NCBI RefSeq assembly: GCF_024612015.1
Contig: NZ_CP102512.1
Coordinates: forward strand, 2,232,001 to 2,296,000
DNA: 64,000 nt
Direction of reading: 5' to 3'
DNA from: Streptomyces sp. CA-210063
GTDB taxonomy: Bacteria > Actinomycetota > Actinomycetes > Streptomycetales > Streptomycetaceae
Of the stretch, positions 1 through 9,057 are shown piece after piece. Under the pieces are notes generated by a model. The model made no database searches. It saw only the letters and a list, made by a program, of their open reading frames with translations, and was not told where the DNA came from. Numbering within the stretch: position 1 is the first letter of the stretch; each line of letters starts with the position of its first letter. The position numbers and the translations under genes were made by a program.

Positions 1-1
1 A

Positions 2-100
2 GCGACGGATATGAGCTTCCGTCCGGCGGTACGGGAGGGGGAGGTACGCAAGGGCTTCGCCTTTCGTGGCCTGCTCATGTCAGGGGAGGAGCGGCAATGA
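2..100 (+). CDS. 3' end of an unidentified gene, cut by the window edge
   Basis: An open frame enters from the left edge and stops with TGA at 98-100, giving about 32 C-terminal residues that end in GLLMSGEERQ. Nearly every third codon position is G or C, as in the real genes here, which supports coding. The fragment is too short to assign to a family. The downstream frame that begins at the overlapping ATG (97) has poor third-position GC and I do not consider it a gene, even though a GGGGAGGAG sequence precedes it. Confidence 0.45.
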   Translation, partial: ATDMSFRPAVREGEVRKGFAFRGLLMSGEERQ

Positions 101-452
101 AACGCTTCTTCTTCGAAGCGGCGGGGGTCCAGAAAGGGTTGGCGCGAAGGCCGGCCAGGCGCGAGCCGTGCCACCAGGGGTTACCTATGGTTCGGCTGTG
201 CGATGACATTAGGCAAAGCGCAGGTCATGGGGATACGGGGAAAACCCTCGACCCCCGGGGAACTCCCCTATGCCAGGCGGCAGTCGGGCCGGATGTGCCG
301 CTTCGCCGGGTTTGCCGAGGCCTTGCCGATGCCCGGCGCATGGCTGGATCCGACCGGTCGAACACGGCCGCGGTGTTGAACGCGGCGCCCTCGGGTCCCG
401 TACGACTCGGTGGACCGCCAGCCCCACCATCCCCTTGGATCGGACGTACCGG
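101..452. other. intergenic leader upstream of the LPMO gene
   Basis: About 350 bases without a convincing gene. Third-position GC is low in all frames until about position 450. It should hold the promoter of the LPMO gene, but I cannot pick out a clear -35/-10 pair. Confidence 0.4.
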
Positions 453-1508
453 ATGTACCGCTTGTCCGCCCGCCGCACCACCGGCCGAGGCACCACCGGC
501 CGACGCACCGCCTGTCGCACGGCCGCCTGCCGCACCACCGGCCACCGCACCGCGGTCACGGCCGCCGCCGTCACCGTCGTGGCCCCGCTGATCCTCACCG
601 CGGGGGCCGTCACCCCGGCCTGGGCGCACGGCGCGCCGACCGATCCGGTGAGCCGGGTGTCGGCATGCTCGCCCGAGGGCGGCAGTCAGGGGTCGGCGGC
701 GTGCGAGGCGGCGGTCGCCGCGAACGGCGCGCCCTTCACCGCGTGGGACAACATGCGGATCGCCGGGGTGAACGGGCGCGACCGGGAGGTCGTCCCGGAC
801 GGGCAGCTGTGCAGTGGAGGGCTCGCGGACTACAGGGGTCTCGACCTGGCCCGCGCCGACTGGCCCTCGACCCGCCTCTCCCCCGGTACCACGCTGAACC
901 TGACGTACCGGTCGACGATCCCGCACACCGGGACCTTCAAGCTGTTCCTGACGAAACCGGGCTACGACCCCACCGAACCGCTGAAGTGGTCCGATCTGCC
1001 CGGGAAGCCGTTCGCCTCGATCACCGACCCGCCGCTGAAGAACGGCTCGTACCAGTTCTCGGCGAAGCTGCCGGCGGACCGGGCCGGGCACCATGTGCTG
1101 TACACGATCTGGCAGAACACGAGCACGGTCGACACGTACTACTCGTGTTCGGACGTGGTGTTCCCGAAGGCGAAGCAGGCCAACTCCGAGGCGGGCGACG
1201 GGAGTTCGGCAAAGACGCCCGCCGGGAGCGAGGAGACCGCCTCCGAGAAGCCGGCGGCCGAGAAGTCCGAGCCCGCCACGACCGCGCCGACGGAGTCCAC
1301 GCAGGCGCCTCCCGCCGAAGCCGCCGACAACGCCGACGACGACGCGCAGGCGGCCGACCCCGGCAGCCCCGTCGCCTCCACGACCGACGAGAGCGGCGCC
1401 CCCGTTCCGCTGGTCGCGGGCGGCGCCACGGCGTTGGCGTTGGTACTGGCCGTGGGCACCGCCCTCTTCCTCCGCGGACGCGGGCGCCGCTCTCGTATCA
1501 GCGACTGA
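453..1508 (+). CDS. AA10 lytic polysaccharide monooxygenase, membrane-anchored
   Basis: Predicted secreted copper enzyme that cleaves chitin or cellulose oxidatively. The signal peptide (about 1-58, with a long arginine-rich n-region) ends in AWA, so the mature protein would start at His59 (HGAPTDPVSR), the N-terminal histidine of the copper brace. The second histidine is probably in GHHVLYTIWQ, and the AA10 core ends near YYSCSDVVF. After the core comes an Ala/Glu/Thr/Pro-rich linker, then one hydrophobic helix (about 326-346) and an RGRGRR tail, so the enzyme is probably tethered to the membrane. There is no carbohydrate-binding module. The start at 453 is inferred from the signal peptide; no clear ribosome site precedes it. 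The gene converges on a secreted-protein gene across a tandem repeat. Confidence 0.85.
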   Translation: MYRLSARRTTGRGTTGRRTACRTAACRTTGHRTAVTAAAVTVVAPLILTAGAVTPAWAHGAPTDPVSRVSACSPEGGSQGSAACEAAVAANGAPFTAWDNMRIAGVNGRDREVVPDGQLCSGGLADYRGLDLARADWPSTRLSPGTTLNLTYRSTIPHTGTFKLFLTKPGYDPTEPLKWSDLPGKPFASITDPPLKNGSYQFSAKLPADRAGHHVLYTIWQNTSTVDTYYSCSDVVFPKAKQANSEAGDGSSAKTPAGSEETASEKPAAEKSEPATTAPTESTQAPPAEAADNADDDAQAADPGSPVASTTDESGAPVPLVAGGATALALVLAVGTALFLRGRGRRSRISD

Positions 1509-1567
1509 TCGGGCAGGCGATCCGGCCAGCGGTCAAGCAACCGACCGGTGTCTTACGTCAGTTGGTA

Positions 1568-2715
<1,148 letters not shown>

Positions 2716-2799
2716 TCAACGTCAAGGCTGCATACGGAAGTTGGTGAGGGCCAGAGGTCGCGGCGAGGGCCGAGACCGAAGGCCATGGGCCACAAAACC

Positions 2800-2822
2800 A
2801 AAGGTGAGCGATGTTCACCTTT
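2800..2822. promoter_or_regulatory. inverted repeat, candidate operator
   Basis: Perfect 8-bp arms AAAGGTGA and TCACCTTT around a 7-base centre. No T-run follows and it sits about 220 bases upstream of the DUF6230 start, so a protein-binding site is more likely than a terminator. The regulator is unknown. Confidence 0.4.
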
Positions 2823-3005
2823 CACAGGTGTCGCACAACCGACATCCTTTTGTCACAAGCGCCTTGACCCCTGAAAGTAACCACCGGTAACTTCCCAAAT
2901 GGCTACTGCGGCGTAACGAGTAAGCCCTTGCACCCACGGGAGGTGCACCCAGGTGTGCGCCGCAACCGCTGTCCGCGCCAGGACAACGTGCCGTCGAAGC
3001 CCCAT

Positions 3006-3020
3006 TTGCGATATCTGCAA
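3006..3020. promoter_or_regulatory. palindrome TTGCGATATCTGCAA near the DUF6230 start
   Basis: Near-palindrome of 15 bases ending 25 bases before the DUF6230 start codon, overlapping the likely leader. Its position would suit a repressor site. Inference from symmetry and location only. Confidence 0.35.
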
Positions 3021-3045
3021 TGACTTGGAAGTCCAGGGAGCACAC

Positions 3046-3708
3046 ATGGCCTCGTCCTCGGACGCCGCGGCGTCCACCAACGAAAGACCCGAGGGTCCCG
3101 AAGCGTCAGGCAGACGCGGGCGGGTCCGCCTGAAGCGCGCCGCCGTGATGGCGGTGCCGGCCACGGCGGTCGCCGCCGGTCTCATGATCCTCACCGCGCA
3201 GGGCGCCCTTGGCGTCCAGTTCGCCATCTCCGGTATGCCGTTCGTGGTCACCGCCGACAAGCTGGAGGGCGAGGGCTTCGCCCAGTTCGGCTCGCTCGAC
3301 CACATGATCGAGAACAGCCCGAACGAGGGCGACACCGGCGGTCAGGTGCTGGTCGTGACCTCGGTCGTGAAGAACGGCAAGCTGACGAACCTCTGCCAGA
3401 GCGTCGACCTCGGCGGCATCCAGCTGGTCCTCAGCGCCGGCAACAAGGGCACGCCGGTGAGCGTGAAGAACCTGGCGATCGACTCCGACGACATCTCGGG
3501 CGACGCCTCGTTCAACAACATCGAGATCGGCCGTGACTCCAGCACGTTCGACAAGGTCGACCAGCAGGGCCCGCGGGGTGTCTACGGCCAGCAGGCCGAC
3601 TCGGTCGTCATCACCGACCTGTACCAGCACAACTACGCCGCCACCGCGGCCGTCTTCAAGCTGCCCGACCTGCACATGAGCTTCACGAGCGAGGGCTGCC
3701 CGCAGTGA
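3046..3708 (+). CDS. DUF6230 family protein
   Basis: 220 residues: a cytoplasmic Ser/Glu/Arg-rich N-terminus (1-27), one hydrophobic helix (about 28-50, AVMAVPATAVAAGLMILTA), then an extracytoplasmic domain of about 165 residues with Cys in NLCQS and EGCPQ. This matches the actinobacterial DUF6230 family, of unknown function and commonly paired with DUF6114. ATG 3046 is preceded by CCAGGGAG. The stop overlaps the next gene's GTG (GTGA), so the pair is translationally coupled and probably forms one membrane-associated unit. Confidence 0.8.
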   Translation: MASSSDAAASTNERPEGPEASGRRGRVRLKRAAVMAVPATAVAAGLMILTAQGALGVQFAISGMPFVVTADKLEGEGFAQFGSLDHMIENSPNEGDTGGQVLVVTSVVKNGKLTNLCQSVDLGGIQLVLSAGNKGTPVSVKNLAIDSDDISGDASFNNIEIGRDSSTFDKVDQQGPRGVYGQQADSVVITDLYQHNYAATAAVFKLPDLHMSFTSEGCPQ

Positions 3709-4109
3709 GCCGATTCCGGGAATGGAGAGGGCACCGGCCGTTCGCCGGTGGTCTGCTGCTGGTGCTGGGCGGGGCCGAGATCCTGGTGACCATGAAAGCG
3801 CCGCTTCCGGTCATCCTGAAGATCGGGATGCAGGGCCTCGCGGGTTATCTCCTGCCCTCGCTGATGATCGTGTGCGGGTCGCTGATCATCTTCAACCCCG
3901 CTCAGCGCCTGTTCTACTCCATCCTCGGGATCATGCTCTCGCTGGGCACGTGGCTCACGTCGAACATCGGCGGGTTCGTCGTGGGCCTGCTGCTGGGGGC
4001 GATCGGTAGCACGCTGGCCTTCGGCTGGCTGCCGGACCAGGAACCCCGGCGGAAGCGCTCCGCGAAGCCGAAGGGACAGCCTGAACAGCACGCCGCAGAG
4101 CTCGGGTAG
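3705..4109 (+). CDS. DUF6114 integral membrane protein
   Basis: 134 residues with about four predicted membrane helices (approximately 13-31, 36-54, 60-78, 82-108) and a basic, hydrophilic C-terminal tail (RRKRSAKPKGQ). This matches the DUF6114 family, whose members sit directly downstream of DUF6230 genes. It starts at GTG 3705 inside the previous stop codon. Function is unknown; a membrane complex with the DUF6230 partner is inferred from coupling. Transcription ends at a strong hairpin shared with the facing gene. Confidence 0.8.
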   Translation: MSRFREWRGHRPFAGGLLLVLGGAEILVTMKAPLPVILKIGMQGLAGYLLPSLMIVCGSLIIFNPAQRLFYSILGIMLSLGTWLTSNIGGFVVGLLLGAIGSTLAFGWLPDQEPRRKRSAKPKGQPEQHAAELG

Positions 4110-4182
4110 GTGAGGCTGTTCGGCGGGTGCGGGTTGTTCGTGGTTGTTCGCGCCCACGCGGCGGAGCCGCAAATCGATACAG

Positions 4183-4211
4183 CCCCGCGCCCCTTTAGGT
4201 GGGGCGCGGGG
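4183..4211. terminator. bidirectional terminator hairpin
   Basis: Perfect 11-bp stem ccccgcgcccc / ggggcgcgggg with a 7-base loop, between the converging DUF6114 gene and the minus-strand gene ending at 4220. The flanking sequence resembles the intergenic palindrome family described elsewhere in this window. Confidence 0.75.
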
Positions 4212-4219
4212 TCCGGCGT

Positions 4220-4609
4220 TTACAGGGCGGCCGTGACTGCCGCCTCGGACAGGGCCGAGCGGAGGCGTTCCGTGTCGGTCCAGTAGCGGTCGTGGGAGAG
4301 CGGGACGCGCCAGTAGAGGCCGGGGCCCGAGGTACGGCGCAGGGGTGGGACCGCCACGTGGCTGCCCCGGCCGAGGACCTGGACGTCGGCCATCCGCCAC
4401 TCGGAGGCGTCGCCCGGTGGCACCAGCCAGTACATGATGCCGCCGTAGCCGTCCTTGATCACAGCGCCCGACTCGTCCCCGAGGGACTTCAGCGCGAGGG
4501 TGCCGAGGGCGACCGGGACGCGTATCGCGTTCCACCAGCGCCCGGCCGGCACGGTGCGTACTTCGGGGCTGTAGGAACACATCCAGCGCGGGGCCCTGCT
4601 GACAGTCAT
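4220..4609 (-). CDS. small protein of unknown function
   Basis: 129 residues, no signal peptide or membrane helix. It is rich in Trp, Arg and Pro, with segments such as PRWMCSYSPEVRTVPAGRWW and GGIMYWLVPPG. I recognise the style of a conserved Streptomyces hypothetical protein but no domain. ATG 4609 is preceded by GGTGAG at short spacing; a GTG nine bases upstream (4618) is an alternative start. It diverges from the CYP154-like P450 gene about 200 bases away. Confidence 0.65.
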   Translation of the reverse strand: MTVSRAPRWMCSYSPEVRTVPAGRWWNAIRVPVALGTLALKSLGDESGAVIKDGYGGIMYWLVPPGDASEWRMADVQVLGRGSHVAVPPLRRTSGPGLYWRVPLSHDRYWTDTERLRSALSEAAVTAAL

Positions 4610-4812
4610 GGCACTCACCGGCTCTTCGTGGGGGTGAGGCCGATCCTAGGGTCCTGTCCAGGACCCAACTTGCGAGTACGCGCAGGGAAGTTGACGCCGT
4701 ACGCAGCGCGCGGCGCGCGTTCTCGCCCTGCGACGCTACCGGGCCGTAGCGTAACGGGGCTTCCACGTTGTGCTGTTGGACCGTACTCGACTCGACCGCA
4801 GGAGGACCCCCC

Positions 4813-6060
4813 ATGGGCCACCCGAGCCCCCTGGTGATTGACGCGACCGGCCGTGACATCCACGGTGAGGCCGCCCGTATCCGCGAGACGGGTCCGGCGA
4901 CCCGGGTCGTGCTTCCGGGGCCGCACGATGTCGAGGCCTGGGCCGTGAGCAGCCCCGATCTGCTGAAGCGGCTGCTCACCGATCCCCGGGTGTCGAAGGA
5001 CCCGCGGCAGCACTGGCCGAGGTTCGCCGCCGGTGAGATCACCCCGGAGTGGCCGCTGTTCACCTGGGTCGCGGTGCAGAACATGTTCACCGCGTACGGC
5101 GGTGACCACAAACGGCTGCGGATCCTGGTCTCCAAGGCGTTCACGGCGCGCCGGACGGCCGCGCTGCAGCCACGCGTCGAGGAGATCACCAAGGAGCTGC
5201 TCGACCGGGTCGAGGAGGGCTTCCGGCGCGGGGTGACGGTCGATCTGCGGCAGGAGTTCTGCTACCCGCTGCCGATCCAGGTGATCAGCGAGCTGTTCGG
5301 CCTGCCCGAGGAACGGGGGCTGGTACTGAAGGAGTTGGTGGACAAGCTGTTCGACACCTCCGCCGCGCCGGGCGAGATGAACGCCGCCTACGAGCGGATG
5401 TACGGCGTGCTCGGCGAACTCGTCTCCGCCAAGCGGGAGTCGCCGGGCGACGACCTCACCAGCGGGCTGATCGCGGCCCGCGACGAGGACGACACCCGAC
5501 TCAGCGAGCAGGAGCTGCTGGACACCCTGGTGCTCATGGTCAGCGCCGGGCACGAGACCACGGTCAACCTCCTCGACCAGGCCGTGCACTCCCTGCTGAC
5601 CCACCCCGAGCAGCTCGCCCATGTCCGGGAAGGGCGCGCGACCTGGGACGACGTGATCGAGGAGACGCTGCGGGTCCAGGCGCCGGTGGCGAGCCTGCCG
5701 CTGCGCTATGCCGTGGAGGATCTCGACCTCGCCGAGTTCGGCGGTCCCGAGGGCGTGGTGATCGCCAAGGGCGACCCGATCCTGGCCGCGTACGCGGCCG
5801 CCGGGCGCGACCCCGAGCGGCATGGGAAGGACGCCGACGTCTTCGACGTCACCCGTGCCGACAAGGAACACCTCGCCTTCGGCCACGGGGTGCACTACTG
5901 CCTGGGCGCTCCGCTCGGCCGTATGGAGGCCCGCATCGCGCTCCCGGCGCTCTTCGAGCGGTTCCCGGTGCTCGAACTGGGCGCCGCCGAGGAGGAGTTG
6001 GGGCACGTGGAGTCGTTCATCTCCAACGGCCACCGCCGCCTGCCCGTGCGCAAGGCCTGA
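4813..6060 (+). CDS. cytochrome P450, CYP154-like
   Basis: 415 residues, normal for a bacterial P450. The I-helix has AGHETT, the K-helix EETLR (intact ExxR), and the haem loop FGHGVHYCLG with the ligand Cys at about 363. Segments such as WVAVQNMFTAYGGDHKRLR and the C-terminal ISNGHRRLPV closely resemble the CYP154 family as I remember it. It is a soluble haem monooxygenase needing ferredoxin and reductase partners not seen here. ATG 4813 follows AGGAGGACCCCCC. The gene faces the CYP157-like P450 of conservon 1 across a large palindrome; CYP154 and CYP157 genes are known to travel together with conservons, so the two may share a pathway. Substrate unknown. Confidence 0.9.
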   Translation: MGHPSPLVIDATGRDIHGEAARIRETGPATRVVLPGPHDVEAWAVSSPDLLKRLLTDPRVSKDPRQHWPRFAAGEITPEWPLFTWVAVQNMFTAYGGDHKRLRILVSKAFTARRTAALQPRVEEITKELLDRVEEGFRRGVTVDLRQEFCYPLPIQVISELFGLPEERGLVLKELVDKLFDTSAAPGEMNAAYERMYGVLGELVSAKRESPGDDLTSGLIAARDEDDTRLSEQELLDTLVLMVSAGHETTVNLLDQAVHSLLTHPEQLAHVREGRATWDDVIEETLRVQAPVASLPLRYAVEDLDLAEFGGPEGVVIAKGDPILAAYAAAGRDPERHGKDADVFDVTRADKEHLAFGHGVHYCLGAPLGRMEARIALPALFERFPVLELGAAEEELGHVESFISNGHRRLPVRKA

Positions 6061-6073
6061 GCAGGCCGTTTTT

Positions 6074-6290
6074 CGCCCCCGCCGCCCCTACCCGTCCCAT
6101 CCCCCAGGGGCTGCGCCCCTTCGACCCCCAGCCGCGGGTCCGTCGTGGTTGCTCGCGCAGTTCCCCGCGCCCCTTTCAGGGCGCGGGGAACTGCGCGACA
6201 AGCCCCCACCCACCCGCACCCGAACAACCCACCCTCGGGGTCGAAGGGGCAGCGCCCCTGGGGATGGGACGGGTAGGGGCGGCGGGGGCG
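6074..6290. repeat. large imperfect palindrome between convergent P450 genes
   Basis: About 217 bases fold back almost end to end. The outer arms read cgcccccgccgcccctaccc and, as the complement, ggggcggcgggggcg. The inner core is agttccccgcgcccct facing agggcgcggggaact. The same element recurs at 24333-24587, with fragments elsewhere. It fills the gap between two converging genes and could act as a two-way terminator. Confidence 0.85.
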
Positions 6291-6316
6291 ACCGACGGGT
6301 GTTCCCGACCGTTCCG

Positions 6317-7675
6317 CTACTCGCCGCGCCACCAGGACAGCAGCCGGGCCCAGCCGCTCCTCGGGCGAGTGGGCTCCGCCGGGCGGGCGCCCGCAGCGCT
6401 GACGTACGAAGCCGAGCGGCGCATGGGCGATACGGGCTCCTCGGCCGCCGCCCCGACCACGGGTGCCGACGGGAACGTCACCGGCAGCGCCGCGAGCGCC
6501 CGGTGGAACGGGCCCGGGCGCCACTCCAACTCGCCCACCGGTACGGCGAGTTCGACGTCCGGCAGCCGGTCGAGGAGCTTCTCCACCGCCACCGACGCGA
6601 TCAGCCGGGCCTCGCTCTGCGCGGGGCAGTTGTGCGGGCCCGCGCTCCATGCCAAGTGGGCCCGGTTGCCCGCGCGCTGATCGTTCGTCAGGGCCGGGTC
6701 GGTGTTGGCGGCGGCCAGCGAGACGACGACCGGGTCGCCGGCCTTCAGCAGCGCCCCCTCGTACCTCACGTCCCGCTTGGGGTAGTGCACGGCGTAGTTG
6801 GCCATCGGCGGGTCGGTCCACAGCACCTCGTCGAGCGCGTCCTCGACGGGGAGGCTGCCGCCGGACAGGTCGCCCGCGAAGCGGTCGTCGGAGAGCAGCA
6901 GGCGCAGCCCGTTGGCGATGAGGTTCTGCTGCGGCTCGGTGCCCGCGCCCATGAGGACGACGAGCGTGTGGATCATCTCCTCGTCGGTGAGCCGGGCCGG
7001 ATGCAGGGTGAGCCACGACGTCACGTCCGGCCCGGGCTGGTTCCGCTTCAGCGTGACCAGTTGGAAGAGCGTCGCGGTGAGCAGTTCGTTGGCCCGCTCG
7101 GCGTCCACCCCGTCGAAGATGGCGGACATGCCCTCGACCAGCTTCAGCCCGAGCTCGGCCGGGCAGCCGAAGAGGTGGTTGAAGACGAGCAGGGGCAGGA
7201 CCTGGGCGTACTCGCCGAGGAGGTCCGCCTTGCCGGTGGGTGCGATCCGGTCGATGAGGGTGTCGGCGCTGCGCTCGACATAGCCGCGCAGGATGTGGGG
7301 CTCGACCCGGGCCAGACTGTCGGTGATGGCGCCGCGCAGCCGCCGGTGCTCCTCGCCGTCGGCGAACAGGGCGTTGGGCCGGTACATCATCATCGGTACG
7401 ACGGGGCTGTCCGGGGGGACGGTGCCGTCGTTCAGGTCGTTCCAGCGGCGGGGGTCCTTGGCGAACGTCTCCGTGCTCCGCAGCACGTGCAGGGCGGCCT
7501 CGTACGAGGTGACGAGGGTGGCCTTCACCCCGGGGGCGAGCTCCACGGGCGCGGTGGGCCCGTGTTCGCGCAGCCGCCGGTAGGCGGCGGCCGGGTCGGC
7601 GGCGAAGGCGGCGCCGTACATGGGCTCGTGGGCCGGGCAGCCCGGGGGCGGGCCGGACGGCGATGCGGGGGTCAC
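6317..7675 (-). CDS. cvnE: atypical cytochrome P450 of conservon 1, CYP157-like
   Basis: 452 residues. The haem loop reads WSAGPHNCPAQ, keeping the Cys ligand (about C350) but replacing the usual Phe and two Gly. The K-helix ExxR is EVLW (283-286), so the normally invariant Arg is missing. The I-helix has GAGTEPQQ. Loss of ExxR with Trp in its place is the published hallmark of the CYP157 family, found in conservons. A basic, Trp-containing tail (WARLLSWWRGE) extends past the P450 core and might bind membrane or protein. GTG 7675 overlaps the cvnD stop (GTGA), so it is translationally coupled as the last gene of cvnABCDE. Catalytic competence is uncertain; a signalling or structural role is possible. 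Confidence 0.85.
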   Translation of the reverse strand: MTPASPSGPPPGCPAHEPMYGAAFAADPAAAYRRLREHGPTAPVELAPGVKATLVTSYEAALHVLRSTETFAKDPRRWNDLNDGTVPPDSPVVPMMMYRPNALFADGEEHRRLRGAITDSLARVEPHILRGYVERSADTLIDRIAPTGKADLLGEYAQVLPLLVFNHLFGCPAELGLKLVEGMSAIFDGVDAERANELLTATLFQLVTLKRNQPGPDVTSWLTLHPARLTDEEMIHTLVVLMGAGTEPQQNLIANGLRLLLSDDRFAGDLSGGSLPVEDALDEVLWTDPPMANYAVHYPKRDVRYEGALLKAGDPVVVSLAAANTDPALTNDQRAGNRAHLAWSAGPHNCPAQSEARLIASVAVEKLLDRLPDVELAVPVGELEWRPGPFHRALAALPVTFPSAPVVGAAAEEPVSPMRRSASYVSAAGARPAEPTRPRSGWARLLSWWRGE

Positions 7676-8274
7676 GCGTGCTCCAGTTCGGTCTCACGGC
7701 TGAGCAGGTACTCGACGAGGGAGATCAGTGCCCGGGTGGAGGAGTCCGGGTCGCGGGCGTCGCAGCGCACCAGCGGGGTCTCGTCGAGCAGGTCGAGGGC
7801 CTCGCGCACCTCGTCCAGGTCGTGCACGGGGGCGCCGTCGAAGTCGTTGACGGCGACCGCGTACGGCAGGTCCAGCTCCTCCAGGACGCCCATCACGTCG
7901 AAGGAGTGGGACAGGCGCCGGGTGTCGGCGAGGACCAGTGCGCCGAGGGCGCCGCGGGTCATGTCCTGCCAGAGCTTGGTGAAGCGCTGCTGTCCCGGGG
8001 CGCCGAACAGGTACAGCACCAGGGAGTCGTCGAGGGTGAGCCGGCCGAAGTCCATGGCGACCGTGGTGGTGGTCTTGTCGCGGGTGCCGGCGAGGTCGTC
8101 CACGAGGGCGCCGGCCTCGGTCAGGACCTCCTCGGTGCGCAGCGGCCGGATCTCGGAGAGTGTGCCGACGAACGTGGTCTTGCCGACCGCGAAGTGACCG
8201 ACGACGAGCAGCTTGACCGCTGTCTTCACCGTCGGCCGCAGGTAGACGTCGTCAGAGGCGGGCGCGGAGCCCAT
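7672..8274 (-). CDS. cvnD: CvnD small GTPase of conservon 1
   Basis: 200 residues, Ras/Arf-like G protein. The P-loop GHFAVGKTT is at 26-34, with switch/G3 elements MDFGRLTL and LFGAPGQQRF, and G4 NDFD. In conservons CvnD works with the sensor-like CvnA, the roadblock protein CvnB and the DUF742 protein CvnC, possibly as a membrane-associated complex resembling eukaryotic G-protein coupling. The start overlaps the cvnC end by 23 bases, as in conservon 2. Cytoplasmic; the GTPase-activating partner is probably the roadblock protein (inference from MglA/MglB-type pairs). Confidence 0.92.
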   Translation of the reverse strand: MGSAPASDDVYLRPTVKTAVKLLVVGHFAVGKTTFVGTLSEIRPLRTEEVLTEAGALVDDLAGTRDKTTTTVAMDFGRLTLDDSLVLYLFGAPGQQRFTKLWQDMTRGALGALVLADTRRLSHSFDVMGVLEELDLPYAVAVNDFDGAPVHDLDEVREALDLLDETPLVRCDARDPDSSTRALISLVEYLLSRETELEHA

Positions 8275-8647
8275 CGAGGACCTCCTGGAGGATTCTGGCG
8301 TCGGACGGCCGGGCGGCCGATGGGGGTCCCCCCGCGTGAGTCCATTCGATCGTGGGGGCGGGTGCGCGGGTGACGATGTGGCCGCTGTCCATGAGGTCGG
8401 CGACGAGCACCTTGGTCACGCTGACGGGGAGCCGGAGATGGCCCGCGACCTCGGCGAGGGAGAGCGCGCCGTGGCGGCACAGCTCCATCATCCGGCGCTT
8501 CTCCGGGTTCAGTCCGGACAGCGACAGGTCGGTGGCGCCGATCAGCAGCGTGACCAGGTCCAGGGTGTTGCGGGTCGGATGGGCGCGGCCGTCGGTGACG
8601 ACGTAGGACCGCACCAGACGCCCTTCGGGCCGGGGGCGGGGCGTCAT
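8252..8647 (-). CDS. cvnC: CvnC, DUF742 protein of conservon 1
   Basis: 131 residues. A DUF742 domain covers most of the protein: LVRSYVVTDGRAHP near the N-terminus, a winged-helix-like stretch (LSLAEVAGHLRLPVSVTKVLVADL) in the middle, and the family's typical ending ILQEVLDGLRARL. The biochemical role is unknown; it is thought to be part of the Cvn complex. ATG 8647 overlaps the cvnB stop (ATGA) and its 3' end overlaps cvnD, so cvnB-C-D are translationally coupled. Confidence 0.9.
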   Translation of the reverse strand: MTPRPRPEGRLVRSYVVTDGRAHPTRNTLDLVTLLIGATDLSLSGLNPEKRRMMELCRHGALSLAEVAGHLRLPVSVTKVLVADLMDSGHIVTRAPAPTIEWTHAGGPPSAARPSDARILQEVLDGLRARL

Positions 8648-9057
8648 GCCCTGCTGCCCGTGTCCAGCCGCGCCGGGCTGGTCAGTTCCCTGCCGAGCCG
8701 GTCGACGAGTTTGTGCATGCGGTAGGTCACCGCCTCCATGTCGACCTCGTCGCCGGTGGACACCGCGAGATAGGCGCCCTCGCCGGCCGCGACCAGGAAG
8801 ACGAAGCCGTGCCCGAACTCGATCAGGGTCTGCCGCCACGGGCTGTCCGTCGAGCCGCAGAACTCGGCGGTGCTGCGGCTGATCGACTGGAGTCCGGAGA
8901 GCCCGGCCGCGAGGCGTTCGGCGTCGTCGCGGGCGATGTCGGCGGAGTGGGCGCGGAGCATGCCGTCGGCGGAGAGCAGGATGGCGTGCCGCGCCTCGGG
9001 GACCTTCAGCACGTCGTCGAGCATCCAGCCCAGCTCGTTGTTCGTGGGCTCGATCAT
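8644..9057 (-). CDS. cvnB: CvnB, roadblock/LC7 protein of conservon 1
   Basis: 137 residues forming one roadblock/LC7 fold (NELGWMLDDVLKVPEARHAILLSADGML at the N-terminus). Such proteins act as GTPase regulators, so the partner is probably the neighbouring CvnD. ATG 9057 overlaps the cvnA stop codon and its own stop overlaps the cvnC start, giving a chain of ATGA junctions through the operon. Cytoplasmic, no cofactor motif. Confidence 0.92.
   Translation of the reverse strand: MIEPTNNELGWMLDDVLKVPEARHAILLSADGMLRAHSADIARDDAERLAAGLSGLQSISRSTAEFCGSTDSPWRQTLIEFGHGFVFLVAAGEGAYLAVSTGDEVDMEAVTYRMHKLVDRLGRELTSPARLDTGSRA

Noticed and set aside
97..591. Plus-strand open frame from ATG 97 with a strong ribosome site
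   Set aside because: Codon third positions are poor in GC over the first 60 codons and the frame overlaps the LPMO gene; GGGGAGGAG here is probably chance.
225..1094. Long minus-strand frame opposite the LPMO gene
   Set aside because: Low-complexity Arg/Gly/Val translation typical of the antisense of GC-rich coding sequence; the plus-strand LPMO has clear motifs.
4615..6033. Minus-strand frame of 472 codons opposite the CYP154-like gene
   Set aside because: Antisense shadow with repetitive Gly/Val/Arg/His composition; the P450 on the plus strand is unambiguous.
5822..8197. Plus-strand frame of 791 codons across the P450 and cvnD genes
   Set aside because: It runs antisense through two motif-bearing genes and a palindrome, with no domain of its own.
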